Below are positions 25,099 through 35,208 of a stretch of DNA of 64,000 nucleotides, one piece after another. Below the pieces are notes generated by a model, which saw nothing but the letters and a program-made list of their open reading frames with translations, had not been told where the DNA came from and made no database searches. Every line of letters starts with the position of its first letter. Within the stretch, counting starts at the first letter, position 1. Source of the stretch: Leclercia pneumoniae (GTDB lineage: Bacteria; Pseudomonadota; Gammaproteobacteria; Enterobacterales; Enterobacteriaceae); contig NZ_CP071383.1 in the NCBI RefSeq assembly GCF_017348915.1, forward strand, positions 2,418,001-2,482,000, written 5' to 3'. A program made the position numbers and the translations under genes.

Positions 25099-26019
25099 TC
25101 AGTAGCGAATTTTCGGATCGATAACGGCATAGAGCACATCGACGATCGCGTTAAAGAGAATAGTCAGCGCACCGACGAGAATGGTCAGGCTCAGCACCAG
25201 CGAGTAGTCACGGTTAAGCGCACCGTTAACAAACAGCTGGCCGATACCCGGCAGACCATAAATGGTTTCGATAACCATTGAGCCGGTGATAATGCCGACA
25301 AACGCCGGACCTAAGTAGGAGAGCACGGGCAACAGCGCAGGTTTCAAAGCGTGACGGAAAATGATCCGACGCATTGGCAGCCCTTTCGCACGCGCAGTAC
25401 GGATGAAGTTAGAGTGCAGAACTTCAATCATTGAACCACGGGTGATACGCGCAATACTGGCGATATAAGCCAGTGACAACGCCACCATTGGCAAAATCAT
25501 GAATTTCAGTGCCCCGCCGTTCCAGCCGCCGCCGGGCAGCCATTTCAGCGTGATAGCGAATATCATGACCAGTAACGGCGCCACGACAAAGCTCGGTATG
25601 ACGACCCCGGTCATTGCCACCCCCATTACTGCATAATCCCATTTTGAGTTTTGTTTAAGCGCGGCGATGACGCCGGCAGTGACGCCGAGAACCAGAGCCA
25701 GCAAGAATGCTGCAGCGCCTAATTTAGCCGAAACGGGGAAGCTCGAGGCCACCAGATCGTTTACGGAATAGTCTTTATATTTAAATGACGGTCCAAAATC
25801 GCCGTGCGCCAGCTGCTTCAAATAATTGAAGTACTGGGTGGAGATCGGATCGTTTAAATGATATTTCGCCTCGATATTGGCCATTACCTCTGGCGGTAAT
25901 GTACGTTCACCGGTAAATGGACTCCCCGGCGCGAGACGCATCATAAAGAAGGAGATCGTAATAAGAATAAATAGTGTTGGAATCGCTTCAAGACAGCGAC
26001 GTAGGATAAATTTCAACAT
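25099..26019 (-). CDS. oppB: Oligopeptide ABC transporter permease OppB
   Basis: A 306-residue permease with six transmembrane segments beginning MLKFILRRCLEAIPTLFILI. The EAA loop (IRTARAKGLPMRRIIFRHAL) interacts with the ATPases. It forms the translocation pore with OppC and lies 14 bases upstream of it. Length equals that of E. coli OppB. Confidence 0.97.
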   Translation of the reverse strand: MLKFILRRCLEAIPTLFILITISFFMMRLAPGSPFTGERTLPPEVMANIEAKYHLNDPISTQYFNYLKQLAHGDFGPSFKYKDYSVNDLVASSFPVSAKLGAAAFLLALVLGVTAGVIAALKQNSKWDYAVMGVAMTGVVIPSFVVAPLLVMIFAITLKWLPGGGWNGGALKFMILPMVALSLAYIASIARITRGSMIEVLHSNFIRTARAKGLPMRRIIFRHALKPALLPVLSYLGPAFVGIITGSMVIETIYGLPGIGQLFVNGALNRDYSLVLSLTILVGALTILFNAIVDVLYAVIDPKIRY

Positions 26020-26070
26020 TGCCCGTACCTTCTGGCGTGTGCCTATATAGTGTCACGATGATTAGACACA

Positions 26071-26095
26071 GTGGGGCGAGCGCTGCCCGCCCCAC
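26071..26095 (-). terminator. oppA-oppB intercistronic hairpin
   Basis: Stem GTGGGGCG/CGCCCCAC just past the oppA stop, without a T-run. It probably acts as a partial terminator or 3'-end stabiliser that raises OppA over OppBCDF, as commonly found after binding-protein genes. Confidence 0.7.
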
Positions 26096-26104
26096 TTATT
26101 GCCA

Positions 26105-27736
26105 TTAATGCTTGATAATATACAAGTTTTTAACGTAGATATTATCCATCGGGTCTTTACCGGTATATCCACCTACCCACGGTTTCACCAGACGGGCGTT
26201 CACGTAGTAGTAGACCGGCACAATCGCGGAGTCTTTATCCAGTTGTTGTTCAGCTTTGGAGTAGAGCTCGGAACGCTGGGCTTCGTCAGTCGCTTTCAGC
26301 GTATCGCCAATCAGCTTGTCGAACGCTGGGCTCTTATAGTGCGCCGTGTTGTTCGAGCTGTCGCTCAGCATTGTGTTCAGGAAGGAAGTCGGTTCGTTGT
26401 AGTCTGCACACCAGCCAGCACGCGCCACATCGAAGGTACCCTGATGGCGGCTATCCAGGAAGGTTTTCCACTCCTGGTTTTCCAGCTTCACGTTCGCACC
26501 CAGGTTCTTTTTCCAGATGGAAGAGACGGCGATAGCCAGTTTCTTGTGCAGGTCAGAGGTGTTGTACAGCAGGCTGAAGGACAACGGCTTGTCAGCGGTA
26601 AAGCCCGCTTCGGCCAGCAGTTTCTTCGCTTCTTCGTTACGTTTTTCCTGAGACCAGCCGAACCACTCAGGCTGAGTCAGTTTCGCGCCATCGGTATACG
26701 GAGGGGTGTAGCTGTATGCCGGCAGATCGCCCTGGTTTTTCACCTTGTTAACAATAATGTCGCGATCCAGCGCCAGTTTCAGTGCGGTACGAACACGAAC
26801 GTCATTGAATGGCGCTTTCTGGTTGTTGATTTCGTAATAGTAAGTACACAGATACGGGTCAACATGGACTTCAGCCGGGATCTCTTTCTTCAGCTTCTGG
26901 AACAGTTCGATCGGCATGTTGTTATAGGTCATGTCGATTTCACCGCTGCGATAGCGGTTAACGTCAGTCACTTCTGAAGAGATTGGCAGGTAAGTTACCT
27001 GGTTAATAACGGTCTTGGCGTTATCCCAGTAGTTAGTGTTACGCACCAGGTCGATACGTTCGTTAACAACCCAGTCTTTCAGCTTATAGGCGCCGTTGGT
27101 CACGATATTTGCTGGCTGAGTCCACTTATCACCAAATTTCTCAACCGCAGCTTTTGGAACCGGGGAGACGGACGGGTGAACCAGAAGTTTGTAGAAGTAA
27201 GGAACCGGCTCGCTCAGGGTCACTTCGAAAGTATTATCATCAAGCGCCTTAACGCCCAGATCGGTGACCGGTTTTTTGCCAGTGATGATGTCATCAATGT
27301 TGGCAATATGACCGTACTGCAGATAGCTCGCATACGGAGAGGCAGTGTTTGGATCTGCCAGGCGCTGCCAGCTATAGACGAAATCGTGTGCGGTAACAGG
27401 AGAGCCATCTGACCATTTCGCATCTTTACGCAGATGGAAGGTCCAGACTTTACCGTCTTTATTTTCCCATTTTTCAGCCACACCCGCTACCGGGTGGCCG
27501 TTTACATCAGAGACCAGCAGACCTTCGAAGAGATCGCGGTTAACGTTGGACTCAGGTACACCTTCAATTTTGTGCGGATCCAGAGACTGAACCTCAGCAC
27601 CGTTGTTACGCACCAGCGTCTGTTTTTCCGCCAGTTGTACTCCAGCAGGAACGTCTGCAGCCATTGCAACGTTGCCTGCGATTAGCGCAGTCAAAATTCC
27701 CGCCGCTACCAGACTTTTTTTTGTGATGATGGACAT
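26105..27736 (-). CDS. oppA: Periplasmic oligopeptide-binding protein OppA
   Basis: Binds peptides of two to five residues in the periplasm and delivers them to OppBCDF. The 543-residue precursor (family length) has a signal peptide MSIITKKSLVAAGILTALIA...NVAMA with cleavage before ADVPAG. SBP_bac_5 signature segments such as FEGLLVSDVNGHPVAGVAEKW follow. GGAG lies upstream of the ATG. In E. coli the leader is a target of the small RNA GcvB and oppA is Lrp-controlled; the leader here keeps the GGAGTACC context before the ATG. Confidence 0.97.
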   Translation of the reverse strand: MSIITKKSLVAAGILTALIAGNVAMAADVPAGVQLAEKQTLVRNNGAEVQSLDPHKIEGVPESNVNRDLFEGLLVSDVNGHPVAGVAEKWENKDGKVWTFHLRKDAKWSDGSPVTAHDFVYSWQRLADPNTASPYASYLQYGHIANIDDIITGKKPVTDLGVKALDDNTFEVTLSEPVPYFYKLLVHPSVSPVPKAAVEKFGDKWTQPANIVTNGAYKLKDWVVNERIDLVRNTNYWDNAKTVINQVTYLPISSEVTDVNRYRSGEIDMTYNNMPIELFQKLKKEIPAEVHVDPYLCTYYYEINNQKAPFNDVRVRTALKLALDRDIIVNKVKNQGDLPAYSYTPPYTDGAKLTQPEWFGWSQEKRNEEAKKLLAEAGFTADKPLSFSLLYNTSDLHKKLAIAVSSIWKKNLGANVKLENQEWKTFLDSRHQGTFDVARAGWCADYNEPTSFLNTMLSDSSNNTAHYKSPAFDKLIGDTLKATDEAQRSELYSKAEQQLDKDSAIVPVYYYVNARLVKPWVGGYTGKDPMDNIYVKNLYIIKH

Positions 27737-28509
27737 TGTGTTGGTACTCCACTCATTATAATTACTGGTTTTTACCAGCCTGTTTAATTCCCCTGTTGGG
27801 GTTTCCTGACAACCCAGGAGTTTATGTGGCTGTCAGGTGTTTTTACTGCCTGCTATCACCGACTTTACTATTACCGGTGGTTCGTTCGACCACCTTATGT
27901 CGATTTTTCACACCCCTCTCCTGTCAGAGAGATGTATTTTTTTGTGAAAACGAAAACCTCAAATACAAATGATTCTCATCTTCGTGATATCTGCTGAAAT
28001 TATAAGGCCGGAAAGTACCAAATGGCTGTAACCGGTGCCAATACATTTTGCAAATTTGTTAAGCAATTCTCTTTTACGAAAGATAATGACGCTTTGTGGG
28101 CTACCCTGCCGCGCATCGAAACCAGACAAATAATGCCAATTTTCAATGGGATAAAGAATGATGATGCACCCCGATCGTTATAAATCCAGAGGCGAGAGGC
28201 AATCTGTACAAAAAATTAACAACTGTCTATTTTTTAGCACATTCATCTACATGAATCATCAAATTACTAATATCATTTCATTAATCCCTCAGCAAGCCCC
28301 AGAGTATGGTGTGAGTAAAATAACAGGCTGGTTGCGTGCAATGTGAGCTTCAGAAGTGAGGATGTATAGACAAACTATTGAAAGTTAAGGGAACAAAATG
28401 ATGAGTGGAAGTTCTTATCTTTCATGAAATTTTCAACTTTTATTATAGGATTTACTAATAATGATGAAAAAAAGCGAAGCCATTAGCTCCGCTCTTTCGT
28501 ATGAAATAG
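27737..28509. other. oppA leader and promoter region, no gene
   Basis: A 770-base A+T-rich region between oppA and ychE. It holds a long stem-loop (CCTGACA...TGTCAGG, 27805-27837) in the oppA leader. At 27967-27981 a Fur-like 7-1-7 element (TGAGAAT-C-ATTTGTA on the minus strand) is visible. A short frame at 28158-28346 lacks a ribosome site and looks random. No RNA gene was recognised. Confidence 0.4.
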
Positions 28510-29157
28510 TTATGACAAGAGTCCAGGGAATATCGACTTAATTCCGGTGACAATAAATTCAATACCCAGGGCCATTAACAATAACCCCATTATACGGGTG
28601 ATCACGTTAATACCGGTCTGGCCCAGCAGACGAACCAGCCAGGGTGCCATGCGGAAGACGCCCCAACAACATAACGCAAACAGCGCAATGGCGAGGGAAA
28701 AGCCGATTAAGTGCATCCAGTTATGGTATCGGGTTCCCCAGACTATCGTTGAACTGATTGCCCCAGGCCCCGCCATTAAGGGCAGCGCCAGCGGCACCAC
28801 GCCAATACTTTCGCGTATCGCGGTTTCTGATTTCTCTTGTTTGTTCTGCTTATCTTCCCCGAGCTTGCCGCTGATCATCGACATCGCAATGGTAACCACC
28901 AGAATTCCCCCGGCGATCCTGAACGAATCGATGGAGATGCCGAAAATCTGCAATATGGAATCGCCAAGATAGAGCGAGGTCAGCAGGATGATCGCCACCG
29001 ACAAGTTTGCGGTGAGGTTAGTTTTGTTCCTCGCCACGGCCGACTGGTAGCTGGTCATGCTGATAAACACGGGAATGATACCGACCGGGTTAACTAACGC
29101 GAAAAGACCAATAAAAAATTTAAAATAGGTTTGAAAATCAAAGAGCGATAGATCCAC
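28510..29157 (-). CDS. ychE: MarC-family inner membrane protein YchE
   Basis: A 215-residue MarC/UPF0056 membrane protein with about six helices (FKFFIGLFALVNPVGIIPVF as the first, the family signature). Length equals E. coli YchE. Function is unknown; MarC relatives were once linked to multiple antibiotic resistance but without firm proof, and in E. coli ychE amplification with oppA has been reported in kanamycin contexts. Translation starts at GTG (29157) with GGAG upstream. Confidence 0.93.
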   Translation of the reverse strand: MDLSLFDFQTYFKFFIGLFALVNPVGIIPVFISMTSYQSAVARNKTNLTANLSVAIILLTSLYLGDSILQIFGISIDSFRIAGGILVVTIAMSMISGKLGEDKQNKQEKSETAIRESIGVVPLALPLMAGPGAISSTIVWGTRYHNWMHLIGFSLAIALFALCCWGVFRMAPWLVRLLGQTGINVITRIMGLLLMALGIEFIVTGIKSIFPGLLS

Positions 29158-29633
29158 TGTTAGCTCCGGTAAAACGCAGTGCCTGATAAATAAGGGTGGG
29201 AATAATAACCGCGCTGAAGATACGCTTTTTAGACCCAGACTTCATCACAATATTGCTCAAACCCTGAATTTGGGAATGTAAAATATTTGTATACTGAATG
29301 AGTCATTATGGTTCAATAATTTACGGAACTCATTAACACCGGATGAAATCACACGAAATGCCCCTGCTGAAAGGTATCAGCTTATGGATAAATTGATTTG
29401 GATCATGATTTTCGTACTCAGAAGTGAGTAATCTTGATTACGCCACCAGGGAGTTTCAATACTACTCAATAAGGTGTTGAAAGGAGGCTCTTTTAGTAAG
29501 TCAGGGGTTGCATAAACAAGATAAACCGTTGATTTCAATGTGAGTTAAGCAAGTCACTTACGCACTGTCTATACTGTTTGTCGTGTCGAGCAGCTGATTT
29601 ACTAAAAGAGTTTAACTTTATCAGGAGAGCATT
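29158..29633. other. adhE promoter and leader region with FNR-like site
   Basis: No gene. TTGAT-TTGG-ATCAT at 29393-29406 matches the FNR consensus at nine of ten positions. The long untranslated leader is in keeping with the known long adhE leader in E. coli. The leader ends with TCAGGAGAGC before the ATG. Confidence 0.45.
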
Positions 29634-32309
29634 ATGGCTGTTACTAATGTCGCTGAACTTAACGCACTTGTAGAGCGCGTAAAAAAAGCCCAGCGTGAAT
29701 ATGCCAATTTCACCCAAGAACAGGTTGATAAAATCTTCCGCGCCGCCGCTCTGGCTGCTGCAGATGCTCGAATCCCTCTCGCTAAAATGGCCGTTGCCGA
29801 ATCCGGTATGGGTATCGTTGAAGATAAAGTGATTAAAAACCACTTCGCTTCAGAGTATATCTACAACGCCTATAAAGATGAGAAAACCTGCGGGGTGCTG
29901 TCTGAAGATGATACCTTCGGCACTATCACTATCGCAGAACCTATCGGCATCATTTGCGGTATCGTTCCAACCACCAACCCAACCTCTACCGCTATCTTCA
30001 AATCGCTCATCAGCCTGAAGACCCGTAACGCAATTATCTTCTCTCCACATCCGCGTGCCAAAGATGCAACCAATAAAGCTGCAGATATCGTACTGCAGGC
30101 CGCTATCGCAGCGGGTGCACCGAAAGATTTAATCGGCTGGATCGATCAGCCTTCTGTTGAACTGTCCAACGCGCTGATGCACCACCCGGACATTAACCTG
30201 ATCCTCGCGACCGGTGGTCCAGGTATGGTTAAAGCCGCTTACAGCTCTGGTAAACCTGCCATCGGTGTAGGTGCCGGTAATACCCCGGTCGTTATCGACG
30301 AAACAGCGGATATCAAACGTGCTGTGGCATCTGTACTGATGTCTAAAACCTTCGATAACGGTGTTATCTGTGCGTCTGAACAGTCTGTGGTTGTTGTTGA
30401 TTCAGTATACGATGCCGTTCGCGAACGTTTTGCCAGCCACGGCGGCTACATGCTGCAGGGTAAAGAGCTGAAAGCCGTTCAGGACATCATCCTGAAAAAT
30501 GGCGCGCTGAACGCGGCTATCGTAGGTCAGCCAGCGTATAAAATTGCTGAACTTGCAGGCTTTACCGTTCCTGCTTCTACCAAGATTTTGATCGGTGAAG
30601 TCACGGTTGTTGATGAAAGCGAGCCATTTGCGCACGAAAAACTTTCCCCTACTCTTGCCATGTACCGCGCAAAAGATTTCGACGACGCGGTAGAAAAAGC
30701 AGAGAAACTGGTGGCAATGGGCGGTATAGGTCATACCTCTTGCCTGTACACCGACCAGGATAACCAGCCAGAACGTGTTGCTCACTTCGGTCAGAAGATG
30801 AAAACCGCACGTATCCTGATCAACACCCCAGCTTCTCAGGGTGGTATCGGTGACCTGTATAACTTCAAACTCGCGCCTTCCCTGACTCTGGGTTGTGGTT
30901 CCTGGGGTGGTAACTCCATCTCTGAAAACGTTGGTCCTAAGCACCTGATCAACAAGAAAACCGTTGCTAAGCGAGCTGAGAACATGTTGTGGCATAAACT
31001 TCCGAAATCTATCTACTTCCGTCGTGGCTCATTGCCAATCGCGCTGGATGAAGTGATTACTGATGGCCACAAACGTGCGCTCATCGTGACTGACCGTTTC
31101 CTGTTCAACAACGGCTATGCAGACCAGATTACCTCGGTACTGAAAGCGTCCGGCGTTGAAACGGAAGTGTTCTTCGAAGTTGAAGCGGATCCAACGCTGA
31201 GCGTGGTTCGTAAAGGTGCTGAACTGGCCAACTCCTTCAAACCAGACGTGATTATCGCGCTGGGCGGCGGTTCCCCGATGGACGCAGCAAAAATCATGTG
31301 GGTGATGTACGAGCATCCTGAAACCCACTTTGAAGAACTGGCGCTGCGCTTTATGGATATCCGTAAACGTATCTACAAGTTCCCGAAAATGGGCGTGAAA
31401 GCGAAAATGATCGCGGTAACCACCACGTCCGGTACCGGTTCAGAAGTGACTCCGTTTGCGGTTGTTACCGACGATGCAACCGGTCAAAAATACCCACTGG
31501 CTGACTATGCCCTGACTCCGGATATGGCAATTGTTGACGCCAACCTGGTGATGGACATGCCGAAATCGCTCTGCGCATTCGGCGGTCTGGATGCGGTCAC
31601 TCACGCTCTGGAAGCATACGTCTCCGTACTGGCTTCCGAGTTCTCCGACGGTCAGGCCTTGCAGGCTCTGAAACTGCTGAAAGAGAACCTGCCAGCCTCG
31701 TATAACGAAGGGTCTAAAAACCCGGTAGCACGCGAGCGTGTCCACAGTGCAGCAACCATCGCCGGTATCGCGTTTGCTAACGCCTTCCTGGGTGTTTGCC
31801 ACTCTATGGCGCACAAACTGGGCTCTCAGTTCCACATTCCTCACGGTCTGGCGAACGCCCTGCTGATTGGCAACGTTATCCGCTATAACGCCAATGACAA
31901 CCCAACCAAGCAGACTGCATTCAGCCAGTACGACCGCCCACAAGCGCGTCGTCGTTACGCTGAAATTGCAGACCATTTGGGTCTGAGCGCACCGGGCGAC
32001 CGCACTGCCGCGAAGATCGAGAAACTGCTGGCATGGCTCGACAGCATCAAAGCTGAACTGGGTATCCCTAAATCTATCCGCGAAGCCGGTGTTCAGGAAG
32101 CTGACTTCCTGGCTCACGTGGATAAACTGTCTGAAGATGCTTTCGATGACCAGTGTACTGGCGCTAACCCGCGTTACCCGCTGATCGCTGAGCTGAAACA
32201 GATTCTGCTGGATACTTACTATGGCCGCGAATACACCGAAGGTGAAACTGCTGCGCCTAAAGTTGAAATGCCAGTCAAGGCCGATAAGAAAGCGAAGAAA
32301 AGCGCTTAA
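29634..32309 (+). CDS. adhE: Bifunctional acetaldehyde-CoA / alcohol dehydrogenase
   Basis: AdhE reduces acetyl-CoA to acetaldehyde and then to ethanol with NADH in anaerobic fermentation; it forms spirosomes. The 891-residue protein equals E. coli AdhE. The N-terminal aldehyde dehydrogenase domain (residues 1-440) has catalytic Cys in NGVICASEQSV near 246. The C-terminal iron-dependent alcohol dehydrogenase domain (450-870) carries GGGSPMDAAK and the metal ligands in ANAFLGVCHSMAHKLGSQFH. AGGAG precedes the ATG. Convergent with tdk. Confidence 0.98.
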   Translation: MAVTNVAELNALVERVKKAQREYANFTQEQVDKIFRAAALAAADARIPLAKMAVAESGMGIVEDKVIKNHFASEYIYNAYKDEKTCGVLSEDDTFGTITIAEPIGIICGIVPTTNPTSTAIFKSLISLKTRNAIIFSPHPRAKDATNKAADIVLQAAIAAGAPKDLIGWIDQPSVELSNALMHHPDINLILATGGPGMVKAAYSSGKPAIGVGAGNTPVVIDETADIKRAVASVLMSKTFDNGVICASEQSVVVVDSVYDAVRERFASHGGYMLQGKELKAVQDIILKNGALNAAIVGQPAYKIAELAGFTVPASTKILIGEVTVVDESEPFAHEKLSPTLAMYRAKDFDDAVEKAEKLVAMGGIGHTSCLYTDQDNQPERVAHFGQKMKTARILINTPASQGGIGDLYNFKLAPSLTLGCGSWGGNSISENVGPKHLINKKTVAKRAENMLWHKLPKSIYFRRGSLPIALDEVITDGHKRALIVTDRFLFNNGYADQITSVLKASGVETEVFFEVEADPTLSVVRKGAELANSFKPDVIIALGGGSPMDAAKIMWVMYEHPETHFEELALRFMDIRKRIYKFPKMGVKAKMIAVTTTSGTGSEVTPFAVVTDDATGQKYPLADYALTPDMAIVDANLVMDMPKSLCAFGGLDAVTHALEAYVSVLASEFSDGQALQALKLLKENLPASYNEGSKNPVARERVHSAATIAGIAFANAFLGVCHSMAHKLGSQFHIPHGLANALLIGNVIRYNANDNPTKQTAFSQYDRPQARRRYAEIADHLGLSAPGDRTAAKIEKLLAWLDSIKAELGIPKSIREAGVQEADFLAHVDKLSEDAFDDQCTGANPRYPLIAELKQILLDTYYGREYTEGETAAPKVEMPVKADKKAKKSA

Positions 32310-32323
32310 TTAACGGCCCAACA

Positions 32324-32352
32324 AAAAACCCGCCTTCTGGCGGGTTTTTTTA
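32324..32352. terminator. Terminator between adhE and tdk
   Basis: ACCCGCC-TTCT-GGCGGGT stem with A-tract on the left and seven T on the right. Bidirectional, serving both convergent genes. Confidence 0.92.
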
Positions 32353-32383
32353 TATATGGGGTTAACTGAGAATTGATTAAGTA

Positions 32384-32998
32384 TTAACGGCGGTAGGCTT
32401 CTTGAATTGCGGTCAGGGAGCCTACTACCAGCGCGTCCTTATAATGCTTGCGGCATACCGATACGTAACGTTCGTTCCCCCCTATTACCACCTGCTCCCC
32501 TTCTGCATAAGGTTTACCATGCTGATCCAGACGCAGCACCATGCTCGCCTTACGTCCGCAGAAACAGATGGTTTTCAATTCCACCAGTTTATCTGACCAT
32601 GCCAACAAATACTGGCTGCCAATAAACAACTCACCACGAAAATCCGTACGCAGGCCATAACAGAGCACGGGAATATCCAGTTCATCGACCACTTCTGAAA
32701 GTTCATGAACCTGCTGACGGGTTAAAAATTGGCTCTCATCGACCAGCACGCAGTGGATGGGCTGACGCGCATGTTCGGCGCGGATATCCTCCAGCAGGCT
32801 GGTCTGCGGGTTATAAAGCCGGGCGGGAGAAGAGAGTCCAATTCGTGAACTGACTTTACCGCTGCCAAAGCGATCGTCAATCTCAGCGGTATAGACGACA
32901 GTCCGCATCCCGCGTTCCTGGTAATTGTAGGAGGATTGCAGCAGCGCCGTCGACTTACCGGCGTTCATTGCTGAATAGTAAAAATACAGTTGTGCCAT
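32384..32998 (-). CDS. tdk: Thymidine kinase
   Basis: Phosphorylates thymidine to dTMP with ATP in nucleoside salvage. The 204-residue type II kinase has the P-loop [14 protein letters not shown] near residue 9-18, the DExH-like VLVDESQFL and the zinc-binding cysteines in [12 protein letters not shown] and CRKHY. One residue shorter than E. coli Tdk. Opposite to hns, with which it shares a 520-base intergenic region. Confidence 0.96.
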   Translation of the reverse strand: MAQLYFYYSAMNAGKSTALLQSSYNYQERGMRTVVYTAEIDDRFGSGKVSSRIGLSSPARLYNPQTSLLEDIRAEHARQPIHCVLVDESQFLTRQQVHELSEVVDELDIPVLCYGLRTDFRGELFIGSQYLLAWSDKLVELKTICFCGRKASMVLRLDQHGKPYAEGEQVVIGGNERYVSVCRKHYKDALVVGSLTAIQEAYRR

Positions 32999-33521
32999 TG
33001 GCCGTAAAACCCTAATGAATGTGTATTATTCCCGATGCGGCATTGTACCATATTTTGTCGGGGCATCCGTCTGGCCTTGCAACAGGCGGCATAGCCGCGC
33101 CGCGATGGAGTTGCTATTAAAATCTAAAATAAAGCGAATGGCATGTAACAAGAACCACTGTAAGTTCTGGAAAATGCAGTTATTTATTGTTTAATGTAAT
33201 GCAGAAAAAATCCGAAATTAATTAAGAATTCCTAAGGATTACTGTCTATAACGCGCTAATACAAATGGTTGATATTTATCCCTGGAAACTATAATGCTGT
33301 GGGAACCGTCACAAAAGAAAGCGATTACCGTCAGGTTAAATCCGCATCTTTTGATAACTAACGTCGCTTTCAACAGAGTAAATTTAAGTTAGCGTATTTA
33401 ATAATATCGTCAGATATTGGCTATTTTTTGAATTCCTTACATTCTGCCCTATTGCACATATCAATTTATGCCTCTATTATTACCTCAACAAACCCCACAA
33501 TATAAGTTTGAGATTACTACA
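32999..33521. other. tdk-hns intergenic region, no gene
   Basis: Strongly A+T-rich with several A/T tracts, likely the curved promoter DNA of hns. An ATTGG pentamer at 33417-33421 (CCAAT on the other strand) recalls the element described for CspA activation of hns. No reading frame or stable RNA is evident. Confidence 0.45.
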
Positions 33522-33935
33522 ATGAGCGAAGCACTTAAAATTCTGAACAACATCCGTACTCTTCGCGCGCAGTCAAGAGAATGCACACTTGAAACGCTTG
33601 AAGAAATGCTGGAAAAATTAGAAGTCGTAGTTAATGAGCGTCGTGAAGAAGAAAATGCTGCTGCTGCAGAAATCGAAGAGCGTACTCGTAAACTGCAACA
33701 ATATCGCGAAATGCTGATTGCTGATGGTATTGATCCTAACGAATTACTGAACAGCATGGCTGCGGCTAAATCTGGCACCAAGGCTAAACGCGCAGCTCGT
33801 CCGGCTAAATATAGCTACATCGATGAGAACGGCGAATCTAAAACCTGGACTGGCCAGGGCCGTACCCCAGCTGTTATCAAGAAAGCCATGGATGAACAAG
33901 GCAAACAGCTGGACGACTTCCTGATCAAGGAATAA
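33522..33935 (+). CDS. hns: Nucleoid-associated protein H-NS
   Basis: H-NS binds curved A+T-rich DNA and silences horizontally acquired genes. The 137-residue protein has an N-terminal oligomerisation coiled coil ([17 protein letters not shown] to about residue 80) and a C-terminal DNA-binding domain with the core [16 protein letters not shown]. The ATG at 33522 gives exact family length. The sequence around it (ACTACAATGAGCG) matches the region of E. coli hns bound by DsrA RNA. Such a protein is expected to silence A+T-rich genes like the prophage cargo at 8751-10064. Confidence 0.98.
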   Translation: MSEALKILNNIRTLRAQSRECTLETLEEMLEKLEVVVNERREEENAAAAEIEERTRKLQQYREMLIADGIDPNELLNSMAAAKSGTKAKRAARPAKYSYIDENGESKTWTGQGRTPAVIKKAMDEQGKQLDDFLIKE

Positions 33936-33950
33936 TCCAGAACGCTTTAT

Positions 33951-33979
33951 AAAAAATCCCGCTTAAGGCGGGATTTTTT
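33951..33979 (+). terminator. hns terminator
   Basis: AAAATCCCGC-TTAAG-GCGGGATTTTTTT, stem with T7 tail 15 bases after the hns stop. Confidence 0.93.
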
Positions 33980-34050
33980 TATGCCCCTCTTTTATTGACA
34001 GAGACATCAGGTTACAGATTGTCTTATTAAGACTCATCCTGGTGGGCATA

Positions 34051-34082
34051 AAAAAACCGGAGCCATGACTGGCACCGGTTTC
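34051..34082 (-). terminator. galU terminator
   Basis: On the minus strand AAACCGGTGCC...GGCTCCGGTTTTTTT, a long stem followed by seven T, downstream of the galU stop. Confidence 0.9.
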
Positions 34083-34100
34083 AGAGTGGATAAAGCGAGC

Positions 34101-35009
34101 TTAGTTTTTAATACCCAGCGTCTCTTTCAACCAACCCTTGAATTCTTCACCCAGTGACTGGTGGCGAATCCCATATTCTACAAACGCCTGCATGTAACCG
34201 AGTTTATTACCGCAGTCATGGCTCTTACCTTTCATATGGTAGGCTTCAACGGTCTCTTTCTCGATCAGCATATCGATACCGTCGGTCAGCTGAATTTCAT
34301 CACCGGCGCCTGGAGGGGTTTTAGCCAGCAGCGGCCAGATTTCCGCACTCAGGACATAACGCCCTACCACCGCCAGATTAGACGGCGCTACGTCGGCTTT
34401 AGGCTTCTCTACGACGCCTACCATAGGTACGCTCTCGCCTGGCTGCAGCGCAATGCCTTTGCAATCTACAACGCCGTATGCAGTTACGTCTTCGACAGGC
34501 TCAACCATAATCTGGCTGCTGCCGGTATCGTCGAAACGTTTGATCATTTCAGCCAGGTTATCCTGAGAAAGATCGGATTCAAATTCATCAAGGATAACGT
34601 CTGGCAGAATAACCGCGACAGGTTCATTACCTACAACCGGGTGTGCACACAGTACGGCATGACCCAGACCTTTTGCCAGACCCTGACGCACCTGCATAAT
34701 AGTGACGTGAGGCGGGCAAATAGACTGAACTTCTTCCAGCAGCTGGCGCTTAACACGTTTTTCCAGCATGGCTTCAAGTTCAAAACTGGTATCGAAATGG
34801 TTTTCGATAGAGTTTTTGGATGAATGCGTTACCAGCACAATTTCAGTAATGCCAGCGGCAATACATTCATTGACCACATACTGGATTAATGGCTTATCAA
34901 CGAGTGGCAGCATCTCTTTTGGAATTGCCTTCGTTGCCGGCAGCATACGGGTTCCTAACCCAGCAACCGGGATAACGGCCTTTGTGACTTTCGAATTTAG
35001 GGCAGCCAT
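34101..35009 (-). CDS. galU: UTP-glucose-1-phosphate uridylyltransferase
   Basis: Makes UDP-glucose from UTP and glucose 1-phosphate, for galactose use, LPS core, trehalose and capsule. The 302-residue protein has the nucleotidyltransferase signature [21 protein letters not shown] near residue 11-30 (split here) and the active-site VEKP motif with Lys near 200. The ATG at 35009 (MAALNSK) gives the family length. Convergent with hns. UDP-glucose could be a donor for the prophage glycosyltransferase, though nothing links them directly. Confidence 0.97.
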   Translation of the reverse strand: MAALNSKVTKAVIPVAGLGTRMLPATKAIPKEMLPLVDKPLIQYVVNECIAAGITEIVLVTHSSKNSIENHFDTSFELEAMLEKRVKRQLLEEVQSICPPHVTIMQVRQGLAKGLGHAVLCAHPVVGNEPVAVILPDVILDEFESDLSQDNLAEMIKRFDDTGSSQIMVEPVEDVTAYGVVDCKGIALQPGESVPMVGVVEKPKADVAPSNLAVVGRYVLSAEIWPLLAKTPPGAGDEIQLTDGIDMLIEKETVEAYHMKGKSHDCGNKLGYMQAFVEYGIRHQSLGEEFKGWLKETLGIKN

Positions 35010-35208
35010 TGAAACTCTCCTGAACTGTTCAAGTTTTGAACTTATCTGCATAAATAACGCGTTTAGTATATCAGTCTCAGTTACCAGTCCGGGTCTGAAA
35101 AGGACGCGCTACCGATTAATTAGGATAAATACGAATGAAACTGGCAGTGATAGTAGCACTGCCCTTGAAACGACGGTAAAGCTATCTGTGGAGATATATT
35201 ACAAATGC

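Noticed and set aside
28158..28346. A 62-codon frame between oppA and ychE
   Set aside because: No ribosome site, random composition, A+T-rich intergenic DNA.
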